Shown in pieces: positions 9,629-18,172 of a stretch of DNA of 64,000 nucleotides (its first letter is position 1; each line of letters opens with the position of its first letter). The stretch spans positions 1 through 64,000 of the forward strand of contig NZ_CAJE01000015.1 in assembly GCF_000308215.1 (NCBI RefSeq), written 5' to 3'. A program made the translations under genes and the position numbers. Origin of the DNA: Methanomassiliicoccus luminyensis B10 (lineage in GTDB: Archaea > Thermoplasmatota > Thermoplasmata > Methanomassiliicoccales > Methanomassiliicoccaceae). Below the pieces are notes generated by a model. It had not been told where the DNA came from. It did not search any database and worked only from the letters and a program-made list of their open reading frames with translations.

Positions 9629-10651
9629 ATGAAGGCTGCCGTTCTGCGGTCCCCGGGGGACCTTGCCATCGAGGACGTCAAGGAGCCGGAACGCCCGAAA
9701 GGGGGCGCGCTCATAAGGGTGGACGCATGCGCCATCTGCCCCACCGACATCAAGATGGCCCGCCGGGGGCAACGGGACCTGGCATACCCGCGCGTCCTGG
9801 GCCACGAGGTGGTAGGGACCGTCGTGGACATCGACGGAGGCGAGGCGGCCGTGGGCGACCGGGTGCAGGTATGGCCGGGGATATGCTGCGGCACCTGCCG
9901 CTCCTGCCTCAAGGGGCAGGATAACATGTGCTCCTCCCAGGGCATCATCGGGTTCAACTATGACGGGGGCTTCGCCCAATACATGGCCGTTCCCCCGGGC
10001 AACCTCCGGCAGGGGGGCGTGAACGTGCTCTCGAAGGATGTGCCCTCGGAGCTGGCCTCGCTGGCGGAACCGCTGGCCTGCTGTGTGCACGGGCGGGACA
10101 TGGCCCGGACGGGGGAGGGCGACATGGTCCTCATCTTCGGGGCCGGGCCGATGGGGCTGATGAGCACGGCAGTGGCCAAGGCGGCCGGCGGAGTGCCCAT
10201 CGTGGTGGAGCCGTCGGCAGAGAGAAGGGCGGCGGCCGAAGCGATGGGCGCGGCCAGGACGCTGGATCCCGGAGAGGACGATATCTCTGCCGCGCTGCGC
10301 GACCTCGGAGGCGCCGACGTGGCGGTGCTGGCCTCGGCCCAGGCGGACATCGGCGACGGCCTCCTGAGGCTCATGACCCCGCGGGGACGGGTGTGCGTGT
10401 TCTCCGGCCTGCCCAAGGACGCCTCGAGCAGGACGCTGGACCTGAACCAGCTCCACTATCGCGAGCTGTCCCTGGTGGGAGCGTACGGGTGCACCAGCAC
10501 CAGCAACAGGGAGGCGGTGCGGCTCATATCGTCGGGCGCAGTGGACCTGCGCCCGCTGATCTCCCGCACCCTGCCCTTAGAGGAGCTGGAGTACGGGTTC
10601 AGGCTTATCGAGTCGCGGAAAGCGCTGAAGTGCGTGGTCACGAAGTTCTAG
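9629..10651 (+). CDS. Zinc-dependent alcohol/polyol dehydrogenase (MDR superfamily)
   Basis: About 340 residues of the medium-chain dehydrogenase family (threonine/sorbitol dehydrogenase branch). Catalytic zinc ligands are in CAICPTD (Cys) and GHEVVG (His-Glu), the structural zinc lobe is CCGTCRSCLKGQDNMC, and the Rossmann NAD(P) motif is FGAGPMGL. ATG 9629 gives the standard N-terminus MKAAVLRSPGDL. The gene is followed after 9 nt by the TrpD-like gene, with its TAG stop overlapping that gene's Shine-Dalgarno, so both are probably co-transcribed. A dyad operator at 9592-9614 suggests regulated expression. Substrate unknown. Confidence 0.85.
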   Translation: MKAAVLRSPGDLAIEDVKEPERPKGGALIRVDACAICPTDIKMARRGQRDLAYPRVLGHEVVGTVVDIDGGEAAVGDRVQVWPGICCGTCRSCLKGQDNMCSSQGIIGFNYDGGFAQYMAVPPGNLRQGGVNVLSKDVPSELASLAEPLACCVHGRDMARTGEGDMVLIFGAGPMGLMSTAVAKAAGGVPIVVEPSAERRAAAEAMGAARTLDPGEDDISAALRDLGGADVAVLASAQADIGDGLLRLMTPRGRVCVFSGLPKDASSRTLDLNQLHYRELSLVGAYGCTSTSNREAVRLISSGAVDLRPLISRTLPLEELEYGFRLIESRKALKCVVTKF

Positions 10652-10660
10652 AGGTGTGTG

Positions 10661-11782
10661 ATGATGGAAGAGAAGCTGAGGTATTTCGGAGCGAAGGTCA
10701 ACGGGCTTATCGGCGGCAGCGGGCTGTCCCGCGAGGACGCCAAGGAGATGTTTCGGCAGGTGCTGCTGAACGAGCAGCCGGACCTGCAGCAGGGAGCGTT
10801 CCTGGCGGCCATCACCGCGAAGGGGGCGACGCCGCAGGAGATCGCGGGGAGCTGGGAGGCCATCTACGAGATCGACACCGTCAAGGTCACCCCGCGGGCG
10901 GACGGGCCGCTGGTGGAGAACTGCGGCACCGGCATGGACGCCCTCAAGACCTTCAACATCTCCACCGCCGCATCGGTGGTCGCGGCCGCCGACGGCGTGC
11001 TCATGGCCAAGCACGGCGCCCGGGCCATCACCTCCCGCTGCGGCACCATTGACATGCTGGAAGCGCTGGGCCTTGACGTGGAATGCGAGGTCAGCGTGGT
11101 CAAGAGGTCCATCGAGACCGCCGGCATCGGCATCTTCAACGGAATGTCCCCCAAGGTCCACCCCGTGGCCCTGGGGAGGATTCTCTCGCAGATCCGCTTC
11201 GGGACCATCCTGAACATAGCGGCCTCCCTGGCCAATCCCGCGCTCCCGGCCATCGGGGCGAGGGGGGTGTATTCCCAGGCCATGATCATGCCGGCCCTGG
11301 AGACCATGAGGGAGATCGGCTTCAAGAGGGCCATGGTGTTCCATGGGCTCGGCGCCGACGGGAGCGCGGGCATGGACGAGATGTCCACCCTCGGCCGGAC
11401 CATAGTAGCGGAGATGGGGGAGGACGGGGCCGTCCGCTCCTACGAGATCGCCCCCCGGGACATGGGGCTCCAGACCGCCCGGGCGGAGGACATCTTGTCC
11501 TCGCCGGACCGGGAGCGCGAGGTGCTCCGCTTCCTGAGAGTGCTGGGCGGGGAGGAGGACGGGGCGCGCCAGGACATCGTATGCCTGAACACCGCCCCCA
11601 TGCTGTACATGACCGGGAGGGTCTCGTCCCTCGCGGAGGGGGTGGAGAGGGCGCGGTCCATCATCGCGGACGGAAGGGCGCTCGGCAAGCTCCAGGACTG
11701 GATAAAGGCGCAGAACACCGACCCGGCGGCCGGCCTCGAGAAGTTCGACGACCTGGTCAGCAGGGCCGACGCCGCCGCGTGA
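10661..11782 (+). CDS. TrpD-like phosphoribosyltransferase/phosphorylase
   Basis: About 373 residues of the anthranilate phosphoribosyltransferase fold (nucleoside phosphorylase-transferase family 3). The PRPP-binding signature ENCGTGMDALKTFNIST and AKHGARAITSRCGTIDMLEALG align with TrpD GTGGD and KHGNR-SS-SGSAD, but GTGGD is here GTGMD and the second motif has a Cys. No other trp gene is nearby; the partner is an alcohol dehydrogenase. It may therefore act on a different aromatic or base substrate, as do TrpD2-like proteins. GAGGTG lies 4 nt before ATG 10661. Confidence 0.72.
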   Translation: MMEEKLRYFGAKVNGLIGGSGLSREDAKEMFRQVLLNEQPDLQQGAFLAAITAKGATPQEIAGSWEAIYEIDTVKVTPRADGPLVENCGTGMDALKTFNISTAASVVAAADGVLMAKHGARAITSRCGTIDMLEALGLDVECEVSVVKRSIETAGIGIFNGMSPKVHPVALGRILSQIRFGTILNIAASLANPALPAIGARGVYSQAMIMPALETMREIGFKRAMVFHGLGADGSAGMDEMSTLGRTIVAEMGEDGAVRSYEIAPRDMGLQTARAEDILSSPDREREVLRFLRVLGGEEDGARQDIVCLNTAPMLYMTGRVSSLAEGVERARSIIADGRALGKLQDWIKAQNTDPAAGLEKFDDLVSRADAAA

Positions 11783-11828
11783 GAATAGAGCTGAACGGAG
11801 GGCCCGGCCCCTCGCCCGGCCGGCCCTC

Positions 11829-12197
11829 TCATCCTTTTACTTTCGCTTTTCTCTTGATGCCCTTGTGAACGTCATCCTCCGTCTCGGAGGTCAGGACCAC
11901 GGTGTACTTCTGGGGCTCCCCGTCGAACTCTATGACCGGGACCTTGGCCGCCTTCTCCAGCTTGAGGATGAAGTCCCTGAAGAACTCCAGGTCCTCGATC
12001 TCCACGGACGCGGGGAACTGGAGGTGGAACGCGTGGACCTCCGGTATGGCGTCGAAGAAGTAGCGCAGGTCGGCCTTCGACATCAGCTCGCGGAACCTCG
12101 CGGCATCCTTCTTGCGAGCGGACAGCTCGATCAAGCGGTCTGACCAGACATCGCCGGCCTTTATCACAACGGTCTCTGTTCCCAGCACCTTCCACAT
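11829..12197 (-). CDS. Conserved hypothetical protein, 122 residues
   Basis: A small soluble alpha/beta protein with a highly charged C-terminus (KGIKRKAKVKG). No recognisable catalytic motif, signal or membrane segment. It starts with ATG at 12197; a TATA-like CTTTATTAG lies about 25 nt upstream, which would make the transcript leaderless. It is downstream of, and in the same direction as, the FAD oxidoreductase gene, but separated by 49 nt with its own promoter candidate. Function unknown. Confidence 0.55.
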   Translation of the reverse strand: MWKVLGTETVVIKAGDVWSDRLIELSARKKDAARFRELMSKADLRYFFDAIPEVHAFHLQFPASVEIEDLEFFRDFILKLEKAAKVPVIEFDGEPQKYTVVLTSETEDDVHKGIKRKAKVKG

Positions 12198-12246
12198 GGT
12201 CCCGGGGAACCCGTTCTCGACTAATAAAGGCTATCGCGCGGACGCC

Positions 12247-13497
12247 TTACAGGGCGTCGGGCTGGGGGAGCTTGGCAATGTCGAAGTCCTTGCGCATCAG
12301 AAGGTCCTTGATGCCGGATATGTCGGCCTTCCGCTGTATCAGGCCGTTGAGCACCCCCGCGCAGGCTATGTCCCCCACGCAAACCGCACCCACCAGCACG
12401 TTCCCGCGTATCACCAGCTTGCGGTAGGTGCCCCCCTCCACGTCGCGGGAGGTGAGCACCTCCATGCCCGCCTCGTCCCGGGTGCGGCACTTGCCCATGC
12501 TGATGGCGGGGAGCCCGAAGAACTCCGCCGAGTTCATGCCCATGCCGCCGGTGTACTCCACTTCCTTGCCGGCCATGTTCATGCCCGCGATGTGGCCCTG
12601 CTCCACCGCGTTGGGCCAGATGGCATGGGTGTGGTTCCCCCCGTCCAGAAGGTCGGCCGCTTCGGCCACGTCCCCCGCGGCGTAGATGTTCAGGTCGGAA
12701 GTGCGCATGTGCCGGTCCACGGTGATGCCATAGTCAACGGCGAGCCCGGCGTTCTTGGCCAGGGTGACGTTCGGACGCACCCCCTTGGCCATGATGACCA
12801 TGTCGCCCGGTATCTCGGTCCCGTCCTCCAGGCGGACCCCGGAGACCCACTCGTCCCCGGTAATCTCCTGGACCGACGAGTTCATGAGCACCTTGATGCC
12901 GTTGCGCTCGACCGCCTCGCGGACCATCTCCGCGCCGGTCCGGTCCATGGTCTGGGAGAGCAGTTGGTTCGAGGCCACTATGATCGTCACGTCCATCCCC
13001 CTGGCGTGCAGCGCGTCGGCGGCCTTCATGCCCACCAGCCCGCCGCCCAGCACCAGGGCCTTCTCTCCCGGCGCGGCCTCCTCGGACACTTTCCTGGCGT
13101 CATCCCAGGTCCTCAGCAGGTGGGCGCCCGGCTTGTCGTTCCCGGGGATGTCGTACGGAAATGCGCCTGCCCCGGTGGCCAGGAGCAGTTTCCTGTACCC
13201 CACCACTGAACCGTCATTGAGCTCGACGATCCTCTCGCGGGGGTCCACCCGCACAGCCCGGCTGCCCAGAATGGCCTCGGCGTTCATGCGGGAATAGAAA
13301 TCGGAAGGCCGGAACAGCAGCAATCCCTCCGGCAGGTGGCCCGAGATGTAGTGAGTGATGAGGCACCGGGAGTACGCCAGCACCACCTCGTTGGAGATCA
13401 TGGCGATGGTGCCGGAACGGTCCACCTTGCGTATCCCCTCGCACCCGCCGACCCCAGCGGCGCTGTTACCGATAATAATGTAATCGTAGCGGCGCAT
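12247..13497 (-). CDS. FAD-dependent pyridine nucleotide-disulfide oxidoreductase
   Basis: About 416 residues of the NADH oxidase/ferredoxin reductase-like class. The first Rossmann motif IIIGNSAAGVGG binds FAD, VLGGGLVGMKAAD binds NAD(P)H, and IYAAGDVAEA is the second FAD motif. SRCLITHYISG contains a Cys near residue 44, where this class holds a redox-active Cys. The C-terminal domain carries extra Cys residues (CVGDIACAGV). It follows the CooF-like ferredoxin gene after 4 nt, so the pair probably forms an electron-transfer module between Fe-S carriers and NAD(P). Such pairs are known beside carbon monoxide dehydrogenase genes, but none is present here. Confidence 0.82.
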   Translation of the reverse strand: MRRYDYIIIGNSAAGVGGCEGIRKVDRSGTIAMISNEVVLAYSRCLITHYISGHLPEGLLLFRPSDFYSRMNAEAILGSRAVRVDPRERIVELNDGSVVGYRKLLLATGAGAFPYDIPGNDKPGAHLLRTWDDARKVSEEAAPGEKALVLGGGLVGMKAADALHARGMDVTIIVASNQLLSQTMDRTGAEMVREAVERNGIKVLMNSSVQEITGDEWVSGVRLEDGTEIPGDMVIMAKGVRPNVTLAKNAGLAVDYGITVDRHMRTSDLNIYAAGDVAEAADLLDGGNHTHAIWPNAVEQGHIAGMNMAGKEVEYTGGMGMNSAEFFGLPAISMGKCRTRDEAGMEVLTSRDVEGGTYRKLVIRGNVLVGAVCVGDIACAGVLNGLIQRKADISGIKDLLMRKDFDIAKLPQPDAL

Positions 13498-13501
13498 CCG
13501 G

Positions 13502-13996
13502 TCACCCTTCGACGGTCCCCTGCTCCCTGGCCGGGGCGGCGCTCACTGCATCGCTCTGAATGATGATGGCCTCGAACTTGCACGCCGAAACGCAGGCGGG
13601 GACCTCGCGCCCGGGGCACAGATCGCATTTCACCGCCACCCTGGCGGCCGCATTGCGGAACACCGCGCCGCTGTGGCAGCTCATCACGCACATCCAGCAG
13701 CCCACGCACTTCCGGGGGTCGTGCCGCACCACGCCGTCCTCGCCCTTCCTCAGAGCACCGGCCATGCATGCCGTGACGCACTTCGGATCATCGCAATGCC
13801 GGCAGCGCAACGGGAGAGGCCTTCCCTTCTTGCCAGAGCCGTCGCCCGGACCATATAGCACCTTGATCCGGGGCAATGGGGCGTCCACGGGGTCCGAGCT
13901 TGCGGGGCCCATGCTCAAGGTATGCTCGAGGGCGCACGCTCTCTCGCAAGCCCTGCACCCCTTGCACCGGTCTGGTATGATCACGATCCTGTTCAT
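13502..13996 (-). CDS. CooF/HycB-like polyferredoxin (4Fe-4S dicluster type)
   Basis: About 164 residues with four cysteine clusters: CKGCRACERAC, CRHCDDPKCVTAC, CVGCWMCVMSC and CDLCPGREVPACVSAC. This arrangement is that of the CooF/HycB/DmsB electron-transfer subunits with up to four 4Fe-4S clusters. It is first in a two-gene unit with the FAD oxidoreductase. A TATA-like CTTTAAATAC (about 14042-14052 on the minus strand) lies some 50 nt before the start. No TAT signal is seen, so it should act in the cytoplasm. Confidence 0.85.
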   Translation of the reverse strand: MNRIVIIPDRCKGCRACERACALEHTLSMGPASSDPVDAPLPRIKVLYGPGDGSGKKGRPLPLRCRHCDDPKCVTACMAGALRKGEDGVVRHDPRKCVGCWMCVMSCHSGAVFRNAAARVAVKCDLCPGREVPACVSACKFEAIIIQSDAVSAAPAREQGTVEG

Positions 13997-14247
13997 TCTC
14001 TGCCGCCGTGCGTTACCATATCAAGGCAGAAAATACCACGTATTTAAAGTCTGGTCATTATCTAAAATGCAACCGAAGGGTTTTGGCCTTACTCGCTCGC
14101 AAAGCTGCGAAATTCGTATATTCGGAGATAATCCTTCCACGACTTGACCCCATTCTGGTCTCACGGAAGAGAATCGTAAGGGTCAGCACCGGTGGGGGTG
14201 GCCCGCTACCAAATATTAATGTGCGGTGAGAGGTTTGGAGGACCGAT

Positions 14248-14448
14248 ATGCCGTCCGTACCCCTCCCCCCGCACCGGCACTGCAAGAGGTGCAAGGCGCC
14301 CATCCCCGAGGACAAGTGGTATTGCTCCGAGGAATGCGAGACCGCCGCCCGGGTCGATGAGAGAGGGTCGAGCCGCAAGATGCTGCTGTTCTACGGCCTG
14401 GCCATCGCCGCGCTGGTCGGCTTGTGGCTCCTGACGATCTTCATCTGA
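14248..14448 (+). CDS. Zinc-ribbon membrane protein (DUF2116-like)
   Basis: 66 residues: a short zinc ribbon CKRCKAPIPEDKWYCSEEC (CxxC...CxxxC, residues 12-30) followed by a single C-terminal transmembrane helix (about 45-65). This matches the small archaeal Zn-ribbon plus helix family DUF2116. Function unknown. GGTTTGGAGGACCGAT precedes the ATG, a good ribosome-binding site, and AATATTAATG at about 14213 may be the TATA box. The 3' end overlaps the convergent folP-like gene by 8 nt. Confidence 0.7.
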   Translation: MPSVPLPPHRHCKRCKAPIPEDKWYCSEECETAARVDERGSSRKMLLFYGLAIAALVGLWLLTIFI

Positions 14449-15601
14449 TCTCGGGGCGGCCGACCGCTTCCAGGACCCGGACCATATCGGCCGTCTCCCT
14501 CACGTCGTGCACCCTGATTATATCCGCCCCGTTGAGCACGGCCGCCGCGGCCGCGCCGAGGCTGCCGCCCAGCCTCCGATCCGGCGCTTCCCCCGTCAGC
14601 TTGCCGATGAAGCCCTTCCGGGACGCCCCCAGCAGCAGGGGGCGGCCGGCGGAGCGGAACTCCCTGCCACGCCGGAGGATCTCGAGGTTGTGCTCCATCA
14701 GCTTCCCGAACCCGATGCCGGGATCTATGATCACCTGCTCGCGGAGCACGCCTTCCTCGGCCGCGGCCTTGAGGCGCTCCTCCCAGTGCCACATTATGTC
14801 CCCGACCACGTCCTCGTAGGTTCCCGGGGACACCATATTCTGCATCACCGCCGGATCGTCCAGGGTGTGCATCAGGACTATGGGGGCGCCGGTGTCGCCC
14901 ACCACCCTTGACATCTCAGGGTCCTGAAGCCCCATCACGTCGTTGATGATGGACGCGCCGGCCTCCATGGCCGCCCTAGCCACCTCCGGCTTCCTGGTGT
15001 CCACGGAAATTGGCACGGCGAGCTTCGATGCCAGCTCCTCCACTATCGGGATGACCCGACGAAGCTCCTCCTCCGCCGGCACCGCCTGGGAGCCGGGGCG
15101 GGTCGACTCGCCGCCGACATCGATGATGTCGGCGCCCTCGGCAGCCATCTCCAGGCCACGCTTCACCGCGGCGTCCTTGCCGTAGAACCTTCCGCCGTCG
15201 GAGAACGAGTCGGGGGTGATGTTCAGAACGCCCATGACCAGGGGGCGGCCGAAGTCCATCCACCCGGCCGGCAGGGCGATGCCGGGCGTCCTCGTCGAGA
15301 AGTAGCCGTCCAGGGCATGGGCCACCGGGGTGGCCCGCGGCGATGAGCCCACGTCCCGAAGGATGCTGAGCGGCGCGTAGAGGAGGACCTTCGGCCTCCT
15401 GCCGGACAGCGAGAGGGACGCTCCCGCTCCCCTGCCCTCCGCGGCGCCGATGATCTTCTCCAGCTGCTCCTCCTCCCCCTCGACGTAAACGAACACCATG
15501 CCCGAGCGGACCTGGTCCGGCGACGGACCGGCGATGCCGAGCCGCCTCCACTCGGAGAAGGCCTCCTCCTCGGACCGGTACCGCCGGACCCGCGCGATCA
15601 T
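14441..15601 (-). CDS. Dihydropteroate synthase family protein with N-terminal extension
   Basis: About 386 residues. The C-terminal ~265 residues are a dihydropteroate synthase barrel: VMGVLNITPDSFSDGG (pterin/diphosphate loop), DVGGESTRPGS, ISVDTRKPEVA, IINDVMG, IIDPGIGFGK and LLLGASRKGFIG. A ~120-residue N-terminal extension has no motif I know. In methanogens such enzymes may join the pterin to the methaniline/arylamine precursor of tetrahydromethanopterin rather than to p-aminobenzoate. The start ATG overlaps the stop of the upstream Fe-S oxidoreductase gene (ATGA), so translation is probably coupled, and it is the last gene of the LarA operon. Confidence 0.85.
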   Translation of the reverse strand: MIARVRRYRSEEEAFSEWRRLGIAGPSPDQVRSGMVFVYVEGEEEQLEKIIGAAEGRGAGASLSLSGRRPKVLLYAPLSILRDVGSSPRATPVAHALDGYFSTRTPGIALPAGWMDFGRPLVMGVLNITPDSFSDGGRFYGKDAAVKRGLEMAAEGADIIDVGGESTRPGSQAVPAEEELRRVIPIVEELASKLAVPISVDTRKPEVARAAMEAGASIINDVMGLQDPEMSRVVGDTGAPIVLMHTLDDPAVMQNMVSPGTYEDVVGDIMWHWEERLKAAAEEGVLREQVIIDPGIGFGKLMEHNLEILRRGREFRSAGRPLLLGASRKGFIGKLTGEAPDRRLGGSLGAAAAAVLNGADIIRVHDVRETADMVRVLEAVGRPEIR

Positions 15602-16707
15602 GACAGCTGGCGGTCCACGAGTTCGACCAGGTCGATGATCTCGACCTTGGCCCCGGTGCGCTCCTTGCCCGCCTTCAGATTGGTAACGCAGAAGGGGCAC
15701 GAAGTGACCAGGATATCCGCGAAGCCGGCGTCGGCGACCCTGCGCGCGGCGATGTGCTCCGACAGCTCGGGGTACGCGGAGCGAACCCCGCCCCCGCCCC
15801 CGCAGCAGCGCGACTCGGAGGAGTTCTTGGCCATCTCCTTGAACTCCGCGCCGGGGAATTTCGCGAGGACCGCGCGGGGCGCCTTGTACACGCCGGAATG
15901 GCGGCCCAGGTGGCAGGGGTCGTGGTAGGTCAGCTTCTTCTCCAGGGGGGAGAGCTTGAGGTCCTTGTCGGCGAGGTACTCCGAGACATGGCGGACCTTG
16001 AACGGCACGTCCACGTGCTTGGGGTACTCCTCCTTGAACATGCGGTAGCAGCCGGCGCAGGAGAACACCGCCTCGTCCACGCCCTGGTCCTCCACCGCCT
16101 TGACGTTCTTCTCCATCTGGGCGACCACATCCTCCTCGTTCCAGCCAACGCGCTCCATCACGGAGCCGCAGCAGGTCTCGTTCAGAAGGGTGAAGTCCTC
16201 GCCCAGCTTGCCCATGATCGATATGGTCGCCTTCGCTGCCGCGGGGTTGCGATATGCGGCGGTGCACCCCACGAAGTAGCCGACGTCGGCGGTGCGGGGC
16301 TTCTGGCCCAGCGCCTGAGGGACCGATATCTTCTCGCCGTAGGGGTTGCCGTACTTCAGGATATTGTCCACGACCTTCCTGTGGCTGGGGAGCATCACGC
16401 CGCTGGCCACCATGTCCTTGCGGGCCCGCTCGACCACGTCCACCACTTTCACCTTGGAGGGGCAGCGGCGCTCGCAGTCCTTGCAGGTGGTGCACTGGTA
16501 CAGCGCTTCCACCACCGAATCGTCGGCGGGGATGTCCTTCTGCAGGAGGCCGTACGACAGCACCATCCTGCCCCTGGCCACGCCGGGGTCCCAGCCCACT
16601 CCCTCAAAGGCCGGGCATACACTCTTGCAGAACCCGCACATGGTGCAGGTCATCATCTCCTTCTTCAGTTCCTTAAGGTTCTTTCCCTCGACGTAAGTGG
16701 CGGCCAT
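15598..16707 (-). CDS. HdrD/GlpC-like Fe-S oxidoreductase with two CCG domains
   Basis: About 369 residues. Two N-terminal 4Fe-4S motifs (CTMCGFCKSVCP, residues 21-32, and CTTCKDCERRCP) are followed by two CCG cysteine-rich domains: VGCTAAYRN...ETCCGSVMER...CAGCYRM and HDPCHLGRHSGVY...RCCGGGGG...CPFC. This is the layout of heterodisulfide reductase subunit D and of GlpC/LldE/GlcF-type subunits. It could reduce CoM-S-S-CoB or serve as the electron-accepting subunit of a 2-hydroxyacid dehydrogenase. Its position directly after a lactate-racemase-type LarA gene (2 nt apart) favours the second idea, but no FAD dehydrogenase subunit is adjacent. Confidence 0.82.
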   Translation of the reverse strand: MAATYVEGKNLKELKKEMMTCTMCGFCKSVCPAFEGVGWDPGVARGRMVLSYGLLQKDIPADDSVVEALYQCTTCKDCERRCPSKVKVVDVVERARKDMVASGVMLPSHRKVVDNILKYGNPYGEKISVPQALGQKPRTADVGYFVGCTAAYRNPAAAKATISIMGKLGEDFTLLNETCCGSVMERVGWNEEDVVAQMEKNVKAVEDQGVDEAVFSCAGCYRMFKEEYPKHVDVPFKVRHVSEYLADKDLKLSPLEKKLTYHDPCHLGRHSGVYKAPRAVLAKFPGAEFKEMAKNSSESRCCGGGGGVRSAYPELSEHIAARRVADAGFADILVTSCPFCVTNLKAGKERTGAKVEIIDLVELVDRQLS

Positions 16708-16709
16708 TA

Positions 16710-17951
16710 TTAACCCACCCTCGGCACGGTGATGCTGCCGTCCATGTTGATCAGCACTTTGGCGCCCTTGTTCTCGGCCAGGGCAGCGTCCACCGCCTCC
16801 TGCACCGTGGCGAACGGACGCATGTTCGCCTTGCTGATAAGCTCGGGGTCCAGGCCGGTGACGGTCCATATGCGGCCCCAAACCGCGATCTCGGCCATCT
16901 TGGCCGCTTTGTGATATCCAAGCTTGTACTCCTTGGCCAGGTTCCTCAGGACCGCCTTGGGGTCGCTGGAGAGGGAGAGCTGCTGCAGGAACGTCTCATG
17001 ACCTATGCCCTCGCGGCACTTGGAGACCATAATGATGGTGCCCCCTTCCTTCAGCGCCCACTTGCCGTTGTCAAGCGCCTTCTGGGACTGATAGAGGTCC
17101 ACGTCCATTGGGTAAGGGGCCACCGATACCACCACATCGGCCTTCTCCTTGATGGCTACGGAGAAGACCTCGTTGGCGTGGTCCACCGCCGCGGCGAAGG
17201 AGGCGTGCAGGTCGCCGGCCTCCACGCGGTACACGCTCTGGTGCCGGTCCAGTACGATCTGGATGGCGAAGATGGGCTTGTCCCTCACCACCCTGAGAGC
17301 GTCCATCATGTCCTCGTGGACGGGGTTGCCGTCCAGGACCAAGGCCTGGGCCTCCTGCTTCATCGCCAGGAAGTGGTTCTGCTCGATGGTCTTGTACGAC
17401 GCGACCCCGGGCAGGAAGCTCTTCCTGCCACCGGTGTAGCCGGCGAAATAGTGCGGCTCCACCGAGGTGATGATGACCAGGCGGTCCGCGTTCACCGCGA
17501 TCTCGTTGACATGCATCTCGGTCCCGTTCTTCGACTTCCCCAGGAACACGCACTTGTCCTTCTTGGCGTCGTGGGCGTGGACCCGGTCCTTGAGCTTCCC
17601 GTACTGGCGGCCGAAGATGAACTCGTACTCCTCCTCGGTGGGCGCGCGGTGCGCCCCCGTTGCCACGAGGTACCTTGCCTTGGTGAGGTCCATCCTCTCG
17701 GCCAGGGCGTCAAGCACTTTGCAGGTCGGGGTAGGTCTGGTCCCATCGTTCACGATGAACACTATATCCTTCCCGCCCTCCAGGAACTTCTCCAGGTCCG
17801 GCCCGCCCACGGGGTTGGCCAGGGCCCTCCTGATCTCCGCCCGCTCGTCACCAACGTGGACGTCCTTCGGGTATATCGTTCCCGCGAAGTTCTCCTCCGG
17901 GATATTGAGGATCTGCTTCTCGTCCTTGCCGTATGGTATGGTGAGCTTCAT
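16710..17951 (-). CDS. larA: LarA-type nickel-pincer-dependent racemase/epimerase
   Basis: About 413 residues of the lactate racemase family, which uses a nickel-pincer nucleotide to move hydride at the C2 of 2-hydroxyacids. The known LarA residues are all present: NDGTRPTP (Asp69, Arg72), His101 in TGAHRAP, His167 in EPHYFAG, Lys177 in GGRKSFLPG (the Lys that binds the cofactor thioacid) and His193 in EQNHF. Relative to the Lactobacillus enzyme these four last residues keep a constant offset of 7, which makes a functional cofactor site likely. The substrate need not be lactate, as the family is diverse. A TATA-like CTTTCATATATTG lies at 17980-17992, giving a leader of about 10 nt. First gene of a LarA, Hdr-type, folP-like operon. 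Confidence 0.85.
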   Translation of the reverse strand: MKLTIPYGKDEKQILNIPEENFAGTIYPKDVHVGDERAEIRRALANPVGGPDLEKFLEGGKDIVFIVNDGTRPTPTCKVLDALAERMDLTKARYLVATGAHRAPTEEEYEFIFGRQYGKLKDRVHAHDAKKDKCVFLGKSKNGTEMHVNEIAVNADRLVIITSVEPHYFAGYTGGRKSFLPGVASYKTIEQNHFLAMKQEAQALVLDGNPVHEDMMDALRVVRDKPIFAIQIVLDRHQSVYRVEAGDLHASFAAAVDHANEVFSVAIKEKADVVVSVAPYPMDVDLYQSQKALDNGKWALKEGGTIIMVSKCREGIGHETFLQQLSLSSDPKAVLRNLAKEYKLGYHKAAKMAEIAVWGRIWTVTGLDPELISKANMRPFATVQEAVDAALAENKGAKVLINMDGSITVPRVG

Positions 17952-18172
17952 GTTCGGAACCGATTTGACATGAAAGAGGCAATATATGAAAGTTCGACCA
18001 GGACCGTCAAGGTGCCGGGAGGAGTACTGCCAGGGACCGGAACGGCGCTGCGGATACCGCAGTCCGGTCCAGCCTATGCTAAGGAACCGGACGGGCCCTT
18101 TCTCCCTCCGCCAGAGACGCAGGCAATGCATTCAGGCGGTAGCTTTATCGAGTGCATGAACGATTTTGCAGC
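17952..18172. promoter_or_regulatory. Divergent promoter region, larA versus methyltransferase
   Basis: This 221-nt region holds the minus-strand TATA-like box for larA (17980-17992) and a plus-strand box AGCTTTATCG at 18141-18150, centred about 27 nt before the ATG at 18173. Both transcripts would have very short or no leaders. No obvious dyad operator is seen in between. Confidence 0.45.

Noticed and set aside
14053-14207. Possible tRNA or small RNA gene in the intergenic region before the zinc-ribbon gene
   Set aside because: No T-arm consensus or cloverleaf could be built, and the region serves as promoter for both neighbours.
15602-16495. Extension of the dihydropteroate synthase frame to 684 codons
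   Set aside because: The upstream part is the shifted frame of the Hdr-like gene; the ATG at 15601 overlaps the upstream stop, a normal operon junction.
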